Below, one piece after another: positions 46,390 through 57,054 of a stretch of DNA of 64,000 nucleotides. Position 1 is the first letter of the stretch. The number at the start of each line of letters is the position of its first letter. The DNA is taken from NCBI GenBank assembly GCA_022457155.1, contig JAJGOT010000034.1:62001-126000 (forward strand), read 5' to 3'. A program made the position numbers and the translations under genes. The notes beneath the pieces were generated by a model. It saw only the letters and a list, made by a program, of their open reading frames with translations, did not search any database and was not told where the DNA came from. The stretch is from Cladopsammia gracilis (lineage: Eukaryota > Cnidaria > Anthozoa > Scleractinia > Dendrophylliidae).

Positions 46390-48369
46390 AAGTAAGGTTA
46401 AAATGTCTTTCTAAGACACAAAATTGTGAACAAACAAGAGCATAAGGGCTGCTTCACAAGGCAAAGAAAAGCCAAAAAAAAAAACTACTCTACTCCCTTT
46501 TAAAAATACTTCACAATTCTTGGAGTAATTTTGACAGCCTTGCCCTCGGGTTTCTATGACCGCCCTGCCATTTTCAAAGTGGAGAAGTCCAGAAATGTGT
46601 ACACACCATACTGAGAGATTTGAGAAGGTACAAATCCAAAACTGGACCTGTCTTTGCAAGATTCATGCCTACTTCAGAATCTTGTCTGAACAGCAGTTTG
46701 AGTGGGAATGAAAACCCTGCGTGTATGGAAATATTTTTAGTTTAAAAATAGACCTGTTACAGTGTGACCTGAGATAAATTATCATAGGGCCCGTAGGGCC
46801 CTGTGAGCCTTTTCTTTGCAAAACCATTGATGAAAGTCCTGTATGAGGGCCGTACGCATTTGCGCGAGCAGGGCCAGGAAAGCTGTATGGCCCTGCTACA
46901 AAAGCGTATGGCATCCTGTGTTAAAATTTCAAGCAATTTTGCCTCCAAATTGGTCATATGATAAAATACTTATTGACTAAGTTAGGTCTGGCCGGATGGG
47001 AAAATATTTGGCTCTTGGTCATGGCGCAGACCTCACCATGCTCTGTCCATACGCCATGACCTCAGGCCAAATATTTTCCCATCCAGCCCTCCCACTCACT
47101 CAGTCAAAGGGGTTAAAGGTATCACACGTTGTTCCTGTCAACATACATTTGTATTTTTTTATGGCTTAATACTCTAAAAGGTACCAGAATAATTTTAACC
47201 TTGATCATTTTCCAATTCAAACACCCTCAACAGTACCAAACCAGAAATTTTTAAAGCTAAAAGATACAAGACGTACAACAATCGCTCCAATCACATTTAT
47301 ATGGCAAAGGGTTAGGGTTATGTTTAGGGTTAGGTTTAGGGTTAGCATCTCCATCAACCCCTAGTTTGCACCATAGGATTTGACACATCTAACTTCTAGT
47401 AGTTTATACATAACATGTAAAGAAAAATTGAGAAAAGTCCTAGAAGATAGGGTTAAAAAACCCAGACTGATCTACTATCAGTGCATTGGCAACAATGTGT
47501 TGGATAGTGAACTGTCAAAACAATGACTGTCCAGGAAAATAAAGGTATTTTCACAATAACATTAAGAGATTGAAACAACACAATTAATAAGCCATTTCTG
47601 AGTTGTGTCCAGTTCTGAGTTTCGATGTCAAGTGCATATTAGTTTTTGTTCACATGCAAATAAAAAAGCTATTTTCATAAGAATAGTTTTGCACTTGGCC
47701 TTGCTTTGAAAAAGGAGGCTAAAGGCAACTCAGAAATGGCCTGTTGACAATGAATCAAAAAAGTAACACTCTTTCCTTTACACTCTATGATTTGATTGCC
47801 TGTAACAGGCAAAATTACACGTATGAAAATCTCAACTATTTTCCTTTTATACTCTCAAGAGTGCAAACAACGAAAATTCCAATAAAAATCCCAAATTTCA
47901 TTTCATGAAATATTGAAAAACAAATGCTACCATGTAAAAGTATTGGCAAAGACATTTCATTTGAACAATCACACCACAGGATTTCATCACCACACAACAA
48001 TAATGTTGCCCTTATTGAGTCTGGGAATGAAAGGGTTTAAACTGTCTGCCTTAACTTACTTAATTAATCACCAAAACAAGATAACAAACTGGCTGCATTG
48101 GTTTGTAGAGATTGGAATCTCTATTTGGCTACTCCTGGTATCACCTGATCTACTCTACCCCAGGAGGGCACTCCTCTCCTGGTCCCTGGGGGGTTCCCTA
48201 GCGGCGCTTCCCGCCTCCCTGAATTTACCCATCACCTGTGTGTCATTGTCCTTAATTACCATAGATACCAACCAACCTGCCTCGAAAGAGGATCATTAAC
48301 TGGTTGCATTGGCTCATAGAGATTGGAATCCTTACCTACATGTACATAATATTTTCAAAATAACATAAT
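46390..48369. other. Duplicated spacer downstream of the activator gene, copy 2
   Basis: Corresponds to about 22830-27110 of the first copy without the LINE-containing insertion. No gene is recognised. It includes the telomere-like tract at 47312-47347. Confidence 0.55.
47312..47347 (+). repeat. Interstitial telomere-like TTAGGG tract
   Basis: Short run of GGGTTA words (GGGTTAGGGTTATGTTTAGG and on), about six imperfect units. TTAGGG is the metazoan telomere repeat. The matching place in copy 1 (about 23640) lacks it. Confidence 0.7.
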
Positions 48370-49446
48370 TTAACAGGAGGCCTTGATCGAATCGGGTTCA
48401 CCATTCATGAGAGCCACTGTATCTGCAACACGGCTCAACAGAGCAGCAACAGCATCATGATCCTCCCTTGCCCAGACTTCACTGGAAAGGTACTTCTCTA
48501 CTGTTCCTTCTGCTTCATTGGGAGATAAAGATGCATCAGGTTCTGCAGGTAGGTGCACAGTGAAGATAATTGCGACATGCTTATGTGGTGCATTCTGATC
48601 ATCGCAATACGCGTAAAACAATAGTGGTGATGGAGGTGGGAGGAGTTCCAGATGATGGATGAGTGCCACTCTGTGGCCTGCTTTAAACCTGTTTTTCAGC
48701 AGTTTGTCCATTTTCTTCTTAGTCTTCTCACCAGCGAAGTGCTTTTCTTCTGTTCCATCAATTGTGGCTAATGATCTCTTGTTTCTTGGGTCTAACACCT
48801 CAGCGAGTTTCCTGGCCAGGCAGTCCACCGCACCATGAGCAGCCGGGGGTGCGGCCAGTAACAATACAAGTGGTTGAGGGGGATTTGTTTTCCTGAGATG
48901 TGCCAAGCCGCGGTTCTTTACAATCCTCCAAAATCGGTCAGTTTGATTGGTGAATGAAGTTTGTAGTTCCATGAGCTTGTTTTCAAAGATTTTAGGAAGG
49001 TCAAAGTCCGTTTTCACTTCAGGCTCTGGAGGGGCAAAAATGATAGCTGCGAATACAGCTATAAATGCAAGGACGAGAAGGATTACAACGTAATTACATA
49101 TGTTCTTGAAACTAGCTGGTTCTTTGTTGGTATTTGTCGCCGTCCGAGGTACATCGGTCGTTGTCTGAAGTGGTTCTTCCGGCTTGGGATCTGAATTTTG
49201 CGTTATCTGAGTTTGTCCTATCGTTTTCTGAGCTTGTTTTGTCGTTTTCTCAAGTCCTTCATTCGCTCGCTGGTCTTCTTTCTCTATTTCATCTTCACTG
49301 GTAGATGACGTAGCTTCCCGTACTGCCGAAGGATCCGAAGCAATGTCTTCCTTCGAACTTGCATCTCCAGTCTTGTTATCACCTGAACCTTCATCCCCTT
49401 CTAAAGTTTCCTTATCGTTACTTGGCTTATCCTTTTTAGGAGCCAT
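48370..49446 (-). CDS. TOR1AIP: LAP1/LULL1-like torsin activator, copy 2, motif-complete
   Basis: Single exon, 358 aa. Residues 1-112 are acidic and low-complexity, about 117-138 are the membrane helix (NYVVILLVLAFIAVFAAIIF), and 140-358 form the luminal domain. Landmarks shared with vertebrate LAP1 and LULL1 are IDGT (229-232), ALIHHLELLP in the Walker-B-like place without catalytic acids, FYAYCD (277-282), VAIIFTVHLP, and LLSRVADTV, whose R339 (codon at 48430-48432) aligns with the activating arginine finger. The Walker A loop is missing, as in this non-ATPase family. Asn167 is a possible glycosylation site. The C-terminal residue is Cys358, possibly paired with Cys281 as I recall for the family. 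It is divergently paired with the intact torsin, its expected partner in the ER and nuclear envelope. Confidence 0.92.
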   Translation of the reverse strand: MAPKKDKPSNDKETLEGDEGSGDNKTGDASSKEDIASDPSAVREATSSTSEDEIEKEDQRANEGLEKTTKQAQKTIGQTQITQNSDPKPEEPLQTTTDVPRTATNTNKEPASFKNICNYVVILLVLAFIAVFAAIIFAPPEPEVKTDFDLPKIFENKLMELQTSFTNQTDRFWRIVKNRGLAHLRKTNPPQPLVLLLAAPPAAHGAVDCLARKLAEVLDPRNKRSLATIDGTEEKHFAGEKTKKKMDKLLKNRFKAGHRVALIHHLELLPPPSPLLFYAYCDDQNAPHKHVAIIFTVHLPAEPDASLSPNEAEGTVEKYLSSEVWAREDHDAVAALLSRVADTVALMNGEPDSIKASC

Positions 49447-49695
49447 TTATTCGTTCCCAAAATGCAAAATATTAACAAACAGCACAGGTGCCTCAATGTT
49501 TTCTCGGAAAAGCAGGAATACTAACAAAATGCGCGTTTTCTAGGAAAACCTCCGCTTGGTAGCCGTTCATTTAGTTTGCTGTTCTAACGATAAATTTGAT
49601 TGGTCCATTGAGTTAGCCTGACCAATTGTAATGGCTGTTAGAAAATGTTTTTGTAGAAAAATTGCCGCGAAAGCTTCCCCTCAGTGTTTCTCAAA
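49447..49695. promoter_or_regulatory. Bidirectional promoter, activator/torsin, copy 2
   Basis: 249 bp between divergent ATGs, nearly identical to 28189-28437. It contains opposed CCAAT boxes (ATTGG at 49599-49603 and CCAAT at 49622-49626). No TATA box is evident in the expected position. Confidence 0.7.
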
Positions 49696-50691
49696 ATGGC
49701 GAGAATTAGGCTGTTTTTGTTGCTTTTCTCGCTGTGTTTGTCTCCAGTTTACGCTGTCGTCGTCGAAACTATTATCGGAAGTGCTGTAGTTGGGTGTTTT
49801 GGTTATCTTGCGCCTAAAGTGGTGTGTCAATTTAAAGAATGTTGCACGGATAAATGGATTCCAGCGAACATCACAGGTCTACAGTCAGCTCTCCGGAGGC
49901 GCGTGTTTGGACAGCATTTAGTCACCGAGACAGTATTGAAGGCAGTTGTGGGGCATTTGAATAACAAAGCTCCAAGTAAAGCGTTGGCGCTTTCCTTTAA
50001 CGGCTGGACGGGCTCAGGAAAAAACTTTGTCAGCAAGATAATCGCGGAGCATATTTTTAAGAAGGGAATGGACAGTAAGTTTGTTCATCAAATTATCGCT
50101 ACGCATGATTACCCTCACAAATCGGATGTGGATTATTACAAACGTCAACTTCGCAGCCTGGTTGCTGGTTCGGTGTCAAACTGCGCAAAGTCATTGTTTA
50201 TTTTCGACGAAATGGACAAAATGCCATTGGGGCTTATAGATGTTTTAAAGCCTTACTTAGATCACTACCCTGATGTTGGAAAAGTGGACTTCCGGAGTAG
50301 TATTTTTATATTTCTGAGCAACACGGGGGGAAATCTGATCAACAATGCCGTCCTTAAACACTGGAAAGATGGAAAGAAAAGAGAAGACATCGGCATTAAA
50401 CAGATGGACAAGGTTATCAACCTTGGTGAATTCAACAGTAAAGGGGGGTTTTGGCATTCATCGCTTATAGAGAAGAATCTCATTGATTATTTTGTTCCAT
50501 TTATGCCTTTGGAGAGGTCTCACATTAAGATGTGTGCCAAAGTGGACATGGAACAGAAAGGACACCCAATCACAGAGCAGAACCTCAACAGCATCGCTGA
50601 TGAGTTATTGTACTTCCCAGAAGACTTGAAGGTCTTTTCCCAATCTGGTTGTAAGAAAGTATCAAGCAAAGTTGACTATGTCATGCTTTAG
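49696..50691 (+). CDS. TOR: Torsin AAA+ ATPase, intact, 331 aa
   Basis: The first ATG is at 49696; the frame upstream of it is only four codons. The signal peptide is MARIRLFLLLFSLCLSPVYA. The AAA+ motifs are Walker A GWTGSGKN (103-110, with the Asn typical of torsins), Walker B LFIFDEMD (167-174), sensor 1 FLSNTGG (about 206-212) and sensor 2 GCKKV (318-322, the torsin Gly-Cys-Lys). Length matches vertebrate torsinA (about 330 aa). Asn58 (NIT) is a possible glycosylation site. Torsins act in the ER lumen and perinuclear space and need LAP1/LULL1 for ATP hydrolysis, and the neighbouring gene supplies one. The gene has no intron. The stop codon is directly followed by a MITE at about 50696. 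Confidence 0.95.
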   Translation: MARIRLFLLLFSLCLSPVYAVVVETIIGSAVVGCFGYLAPKVVCQFKECCTDKWIPANITGLQSALRRRVFGQHLVTETVLKAVVGHLNNKAPSKALALSFNGWTGSGKNFVSKIIAEHIFKKGMDSKFVHQIIATHDYPHKSDVDYYKRQLRSLVAGSVSNCAKSLFIFDEMDKMPLGLIDVLKPYLDHYPDVGKVDFRSSIFIFLSNTGGNLINNAVLKHWKDGKKREDIGIKQMDKVINLGEFNSKGGFWHSSLIEKNLIDYFVPFMPLERSHIKMCAKVDMEQKGHPITEQNLNSIADELLYFPEDLKVFSQSGCKKVSSKVDYVML

Positions 50692-50695
50692 GTAT

Positions 50696-50850
50696 AGAAG
50701 ATATACATGGGTGTGCGGAGATATGAAATATCTCTTCAAGTGTTCAACTCGATATCTCATGAGTGAGTGCAAAAAACGAATGAGACATCGAGTTAAACAC
50801 AATAAGCGAAATTTCATATCTCCAAGCAACCCAGAATTACTTTGTTTACT
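50696..50850. mobile_element. Short inverted-repeat element directly after torsin stop
   Basis: GGAGATATGAAAT...GTGTTCAACTCGATATCTCAT is followed by its complement (GAGACATCGAGTTAAACAC...ATTTCATATCTCC) around a short loop. A related half-element is at about 14865-14945. It may supply part of the torsin 3' UTR. Confidence 0.65.
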
Positions 50851-51151
50851 AGAAATATGTGTCTCACAGAACCTTGCGAAGCTCGGGGGAGGGTGCACCA
50901 CAGGTCAAAACTTTGGTGACGTCTCGATTTGCATATGAGGTTTTTCGCCATTCCACTTCACCAAAAATGTTGGTAAAAGGTCCTTTCGATGGTTCACGTA
51001 CTACCGTTTACCATCCACCATCTTTGTTTGCCATGACCTCTATAGGCTTACATGAAGTAGTACCACAGGCGTTCCCATCATCCTCCTTCATTTGTCTGAC
51101 GTCATTCAAGCTTTGTTGCCTGCACTATTGCCAGGCAACTGCACAACTTCA

Positions 51152-51152
51152 A

Positions 51153-51191
<39 letters not shown>
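51152..51191. repeat. AT dinucleotide microsatellite
   Basis: About 20 AT units. A second run lies at 51548-51592, on the other side of the palindrome at 51243-51547. Confidence 0.9.
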
Positions 51192-51193
<2 letters not shown>

Positions 51194-51279
51194 GTTTCAA
51201 AAACATCCTTTGTCTGGATCTTTCTTCCAAAATGTTAATTAATATTCTTCAAAATATGGAAATAAAGACAACAAACTCC

Positions 51280-51323
51280 TTGCCGATATTTCGTCTTTAT
51301 TATAAAAGACTTCGTCAGGGCAA
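51280..51323 (-). ncRNA. Hammerhead ribozyme motif, left arm
   Basis: Identical to the right-arm motif but on the minus strand: TTGCC/GGCAA stem I, CTGACGA, stem II, GAAA and the cleavage site TATC. Confidence 0.8.
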
Positions 51324-51467
51324 CTGACTAAGCGTGACCGACCGTTACAAAATATACATCAAGTAGCGTAAGACGCGAGACATGTATAACAACCTTGCAC
51401 GCGCTAAGCGTCTCGCGTCTTACGCTACTTGATGTATATTTTGTAACGGTCGGTCACGCTTAGTCAG

Positions 51468-51511
51468 TTGCCCTGACGAAGTCTTTTATAATAAAGACGA
51501 AATATCGGCAA
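51468..51511 (+). ncRNA. Hammerhead ribozyme motif, right arm
   Basis: In order: stem I 5' TTGCC (51468-51472), CTGACGA (51473-51479), stem II GTCTTT/AAAGAC (51481-51498), GAAA (51499-51502), a minimal stem III (AU/AU) with cleavage after C51506, and stem I 3' GGCAA (51507-51511). Every invariant core base is present. A stem III this short is characteristic of hammerheads in Penelope-like elements and retrozymes. Confidence 0.8.
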
Positions 51512-51555
51512 GGAGTTTATTGTCTTTATTTCCATATTTTGAAGAATATATATAT

Positions 51556-51596
<41 letters not shown>

Positions 51597-51597
51597 A

Positions 51598-51765
51598 CAA
51601 ATCGACCGCATTTTTCCATGGTCTATACTCTCATCGACCATAGAAATGACGTCATAAAATGTTCAAAACTCAAGTGGAACTGCCACTGCCAAGTTTTGAA
51701 CATTTTATGGCGTCATTTCTATGGTCGATAAGAGTATAGACCATGGAAAAATGCGGTCGATTTGT
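51598..51765. repeat. Palindrome, 168 bp
   Basis: Arms of about 73 bp beginning ACAAATCGACCGCATTTTTC, with a 21-bp centre and few mismatches. The inner word TGGTCTATACTCTCATCGAC recurs singly at about 52453-52480. Confidence 0.85.
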
Positions 51766-52519
51766 TTTTTACAATAACAAACTTGAATAACTGCGAGCGC
51801 TGAGCGAACGAGTTTGCGGGAATCGTTTTAGAAAATCAAGATAAACAACCTAACACTGACAAACTGCTGCAAAATGTTTTTGCGTGGGGAATAATTAAAG
51901 CCTTAACTTTTTATGTGAATAAATTATGTAACGAAAAAGGCTCACTCAAATTCTCTTCAGCTTAAATCATCGCTAGAATCTTTTAATATAAATTTTAACA
52001 CAGCAAAACAAAGAGCCATTACTCGGCAAATTTTAGAGAACTGCGCTTGGCGATAATCGCAAAATAGAGCACAATAACCTCACACAAAGTCAAATATAAA
52101 ATTACTAGGCACAGTTTACAAAGCTAACCTTTTTCAAATTTGAAATATCTTCGAATAATCAGATGAATCTTTGCTCCAAGTTGTTTTCGGCTCAGTTTTA
52201 GTTCTTTCGGGCGCCGGCGACTGATTCCGTGGATTTTCCCGTGAAACTACGACAATTTTTTGTTTGTCCTTTTTGCTTCACACTTAATTCCAGGCAAGTT
52301 TAGCTGATTGTAAACTAAATTTAACTGACGAGACAGCATTCTTTTCATTGAAGAATTCCAGTTCTAAGTGCATTTTTCACTGTTTGAAGAATCCGTAGCG
52401 CCAAAACTTTGACAAAACTCATCGTGTTGCGTTACCTGTTACGTCATTTTCATGGTCTATACTCTCATCGACCATAGAAATGAGCCAATCAGCGCGCGGG
52501 AATTCACACAGTTATTGTA
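51766..52519. mobile_element. Probable MITE, about 0.75 kb
   Basis: TTTTACAATAAC near 51766-51779 and its complement GTTATTGTAAAAA near 52509-52521 bound a region with no gene. The right end repeats part of the neighbouring palindrome. Borders are approximate. Confidence 0.45.
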
Positions 52520-54160
52520 AAAATACATATACACCTAATTAAAAAAATGTTGACCCATGAAAGGCATAAACCATGAACGATGAGACCGAATGGAATTATG
52601 GGTAGGCAGCATTGGCAAGCTTAGTAATATTCCATTTCTTGATAATCAAGATGTTTTCTTTGTTTGAGACATTTTAGAGCATGATTTATGCATCATGTGT
52701 TAATATAATGTGTATTCTGTCACAGACACAAAGATTAATTTATCCAACTTCCCAGGAAACCTTAGGGTTGCATCATTCATGGTTTATGCTTTTCGCCTGA
52801 CAAAGTTTCTTCAATTTGGTGTATATATATATTGCTCAAATTTGCATGGCTTAGTTCCTGAGGCACGACAAATATATTAACCTCGCTTTGCGAGGAATTA
52901 TATAAACCACACTAATTACAAAGTTTTAAACAATTTCCCAAAATTTTTGGAATGCTGTTGAAAGGTTGTACAAACTTTTCCGATCATTTTCAAAAATATT
53001 TTCCAAAGATTGCCGAAGATTTCCATGGAATATCTGAAAAACATTCATATTTTCAAGTTAATCATAACTAAAGCAAAATTCTCAAAGTGATTGGTTATTT
53101 AATAGCAGCCCTGATTTGAGTACTAAGAGGGTAGTGTATGTGTCATGCCTGAGCATTATGGGATAGTTGCACTTGAATGGGTTCCTTTTTAACTCGTGAA
53201 TATGCGAAGCGTTCAACAAGTTAAAGCATCTGGGTAAAAAATTCACTCGGTCATGTGATCAGCTGTAAGCATTGAGCACATTATATGTAATGGTCACCAG
53301 ACTTACCCATGAGGACAGCACTGGAGGGAGGGGAGGGGGAGGAGTTTGACACAGGGGGTGGGGGTCAGTGGAGCAAAAAAACTAGGAGAGGGGAGGGTCC
53401 GAATATTTTATGCAGAATATTTTAGAGCATTTTGTATTCTCGAGTAGGCTCACAGGAGCCTTTGATTTTCCTAAATCTCAACAAGAAACTTGTCATTTTA
53501 TTGTCAGACTTTGTTATAGATATGATTAGTTTGTAACAGGATTTTGTGTTTTCCTATTCTGTAATATCAAAGCAAGGCTTGTCACACAATGTTTCATTTG
53601 GAATTTGTTTTCTTTTCACATTGAAATAAAACTAATTTTCATACGAAAGATTGGCACGAAGCCTCGCTTTGACAACGAGACATATCGTAATATAACTCAG
53701 AAATGGACTATGTCGTTGGTTGGTTTGAAATCTCTTGCTAGTGACAAAGCTCTGATAGGCAGCAAGCTTACCTGTCTGTAATTTGTGTATTCACTGCTCT
53801 TGCGAGACCCCACACAAAAGCCTTGTGTTGCTTGCAGAGTATTAAGGATTTTAGAACCAGAAATGTAGAGTAACTTTGTTTTACCATTAGTATGTTCCTT
53901 TGATGCTCTCTTGTCAAACATGGGGCAAAATATTTTTCCACAATGATGCATGTTGTCATCTGCAATCACTGGACATGTTCAGGATGTAGTATAGAAGTAA
54001 TTGGTAACTGTCGACAGTAAAAAACACGGGGTAGTGAACCAGCTAAAGTTCTAGTATTCGATGAACAGCTTATTTACCATAATTAAAATAAACTAAAATA
54101 TACTAAGAAATAGAAATCAAGATGCTAGGTATTAACATATCAATAGGTATTTTAGCTTAT
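52520..54160. other. Spacer with one satellite unit, no gene recognised
   Basis: 53185-53405 is a single copy of the dispersed unit TTTTTAACTCGTGAATA...ATTATATGTAATGGTCACC...G-rich. The 90-codon minus frame at 53697-53969 has no recognised motif. Confidence 0.5.
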
Positions 54161-54361
54161 GTAGTAATAACGTTAAAACAGGTTTCTACAGGTAGACAAA
54201 TAAATAAATCTTTGTCAAATATCTAAAAGGGTTTGATGTCATTATTTGTTTTCAAAAGATTCTTCGTATAAACCTTCACTGCTTCCAAGATAATTTCAGT
54301 CAAAGTTTAGTTTGGTTTAATTAATTTGAAGGCATCCTACACCCTGTAGTTACGTTATGCT

Positions 54362-54802
54362 CCCGGGGGGGTACTCCCTATAATGGGCTATACGGGGATG
54401 CTCCGCCCGAAAGGGGTACCTTTTTGAGGCTGGAGGTATATGAAAGGGTCGTGATTTCACGAGTTGAAGTATATGAAAGGGTAGGGATTTCACGAAGAAT
54501 AGGAAAGGGTACCGAAAACACGCCGATGAGGCATAAAAAAGGTAGGGAAAACTGCCATTTAAGCCTAATAAAAAGGGCCTTTCAAAATAAATCAAACAGA
54601 CGTACGTAAAGGCTATATGAAAGGAGTACCATTTTCATTAAAAGGTATATGAAAGGGGTACCATTTTCAATGAAAGGTATATGAAAGGGGTACCTTTTCT
54701 GTCAAAAACGGTATATGAAAGGGTAAGGGTTTGAACCTCGGGGCGGAGCATCCCCGTACAAAACTTTGTTGAGTACCCCCCCCCCCCCCCCCCCCCCCCG
54801 GG
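54362..54802. mobile_element. 441-bp hAT-like MITE, 8-bp target duplication
   Basis: GTTATGCT flanks both sides (54354-54361 and 54803-54810). Ends are CCCGGGGGGGTACTC and the complement of GAGTAC...CCCCGG, with a second inverted word ACGGGGATGCTCCGCCC. The interior repeats GGTATATGAAAGGGTA about eight times in both orientations. The unoccupied site is preserved at about 58803-58820 (CGTTATGTTACGATACTT). An 8-bp duplication points to hAT transposase. The poly-C run at 54777-54799 is its right end. Confidence 0.85.
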
Positions 54803-55969
54803 GTTATGCTACGATACTTTCTTTTTTTGTTGGACAAAAAAGTAAGAGAAATATGCATATGACATCAGAGGTATTTAATTTTATCAGTTTATTTAAACCT
54901 GTGTTAAAGAACTTAAAGACCGGAACTGTCTCTTGCTAAGTGTTTTTTATTAGCTTAACTGCTTCCTTGATCACCTTCACCTTTGAAATAATTCATTCAA
55001 ATTGCCGTATTGTCGCCATGGATCTGTTCTTTATGAAGTTTTTAAACTTTTAAAGTCAGTTTGTAGCGAGACCTTAGAAAGAGTAAATAATTAAGCAAGC
55101 GCGCCGTTGCAAGTGTACTTTATAAAACACGCAATTAGTATCTTTCTAAACGTTTCATTTTTTTTTGAAAACCTGACAGATGAAAATAATTTTAGTAAAT
55201 TTAATCGAGACTCGAACCGTTGTGTTCAGTTAAGAGAAGCAGCAAGAGACCGGCCGTTTAATGGAAATGGCAAACTGATTTATCTCTTCCTATTCAAAGT
55301 TATTTTAATAGTACTTTACAAGTCATTATTCTCGTGCAAACAGGTTTGTAATCGCCATGGCTTTATTTAATTGACGCAGTGGTATTATAACTGCTCATTT
55401 AAATGAATGTCACATTTTAAGGTCTTTCGACGTTGAAACAACGAGACTACGTTTCAAATATCGCGACCCACCCTCTCTCCCATCACGATTCTGTTCGGCG
55501 GTTCATGTACCTACCGGCATAGGGTTGATATTTCAGTCGAGCTTTATCTCTTCATTTTTTTCATGGTCTATGCCTTAGCATTCATTTTTCCACATGCTGT
55601 CTTCCGTGTTTTTTTTTTCAATAAACCCTCAATAAAAATTTCACGCGTCCCCAGTGACCCCGCCGTGCAGTTTACGACTCATCGGAGTGGCGCTATCCAT
55701 ACCTTAACCCAAAAACAATGACGAGAGGAAGAATATTTTACTGTGGACGGAACTTGAGTTTATAAATGTTTTGTTCCCGTTCTCAAAAGTCGCGATTCTC
55801 GTTTGCAAAGTCTACTCCTTTTGGTCAGCACTACAAGGGGATAGACTGCAACTGAAGCACGTTTGGTGTCTGATGGCCATGGAGATGCAAGAGATATTGG
55901 GAATCGTGCGTGAAAAAGAATGCGCATGCGCAGAGTTAGCCTGTTCCAGGCGTTAAAGTCATTAAAATA

Positions 55970-56059
55970 GGCCGTTTGCACGATGACGTCATTTGACTAC
56001 AACTACCACAATCCTTCAGTTTTTTGTTTTGCAGTGCAATTTAGGGCTATTGTTATTTA

Positions 56060-56090
<31 letters not shown>

Positions 56091-56240
56091 GTTTATTTAT
56101 CACTCTCGCAGCGTATGGCTGAATTACAGTGTAGGTCGATAATAAATAAACCGCACTGGGATTACAAAATTTAAATAAGAAAGGAAAAACGAAATGAATT
56201 CTGGTAGTTGTAGTCAAATGACGCCATCGTGGAAATGGCC
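55970..56240. mobile_element. MITE, 271 bp, TA-flanked, with ATG microsatellite
   Basis: Inverted ends GGCCGTTTGCACGATGACGT and the complement of ACGCCATCGTGGAAATGGCC are followed by CATTTGACTACAACTACCA on both sides. TA lies at both borders. An interior GATGATGATGATGATGAT run is at about 56061-56089. Confidence 0.75.
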
Positions 56241-57054
56241 TATTATGGGGCCGAGTGGTGCCTATCCCCCACTGTCAGACTCGCAATATTTTTCCTTCGC
56301 GCCTCCTTATCAGAAAATGCATAAAACAGGCTAGCGCTATAACCCATGATCATAAGTCCCCTCTCCCTCCGTCTACATTCGGTAATAGATACCCAGCTCA
56401 CATCGAGGAAATTTCTCGAGTAAACACGAATGAAATCTAACAAGGGGATATGTCGTTCTTCTGCATTGAATATTTTAACATTTCATGATCCTTGTTATCT
56501 CGCTGATAGTGAATTATCCCGTGCGGAGGGATATGAAACAAGACCGACTTCCAAACAGCGCGCATAAACGTTTCGCGCTGTTTGGACATCATTGTTTCGG
56601 TCCCTTAGTAAGCCCTTTGATTGGTGGTTTGGCCCCGAAGTGTTTTTATAAACACTTCAAAGATGTCTCGGGGTTCCCTCAAGTTCTCCGTTATGCTGTA
56701 ATACAGCGCATACAGTCCACTCTTAAACATACCTCGGGATGAACGGCCGAGCTTTTGCGTAGTTACTGTGCCCGCGTGGGGTGGGGATTTGACGTCAATA
56801 TTTGTTTCTTGTGTGGGAAATGTGGCACTGTATGAGAAGGGTAGGCGATAGGCCGGAATTTAACCAAGTTCCACCAATTTCCTCTTTCGCGTTGCTAGCA
56901 GATTGTTGCCATCACGAGTGTTACTCAGAGCCAACGATAAATCAAATAATTACGGCAGCAGTACAGTGTTCAACAAATAGATAATTTTTTTCACGATAGT
57001 GGATAAGGTTTTTATTCTTGTTTCTTCTGTCCACAAGCACAAGTGTCGTTGTGT

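Larger units (their letters stand above)
51243..51547. repeat. Long palindrome with a hammerhead in each arm
   Basis: Arms of about 138 bp (51243-51381 and 51410-51547) are essentially identical reverse complements around a 28-bp centre. AT microsatellites border both sides. The arms look like two head-to-head ends of a Penelope-like element. Confidence 0.9.
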
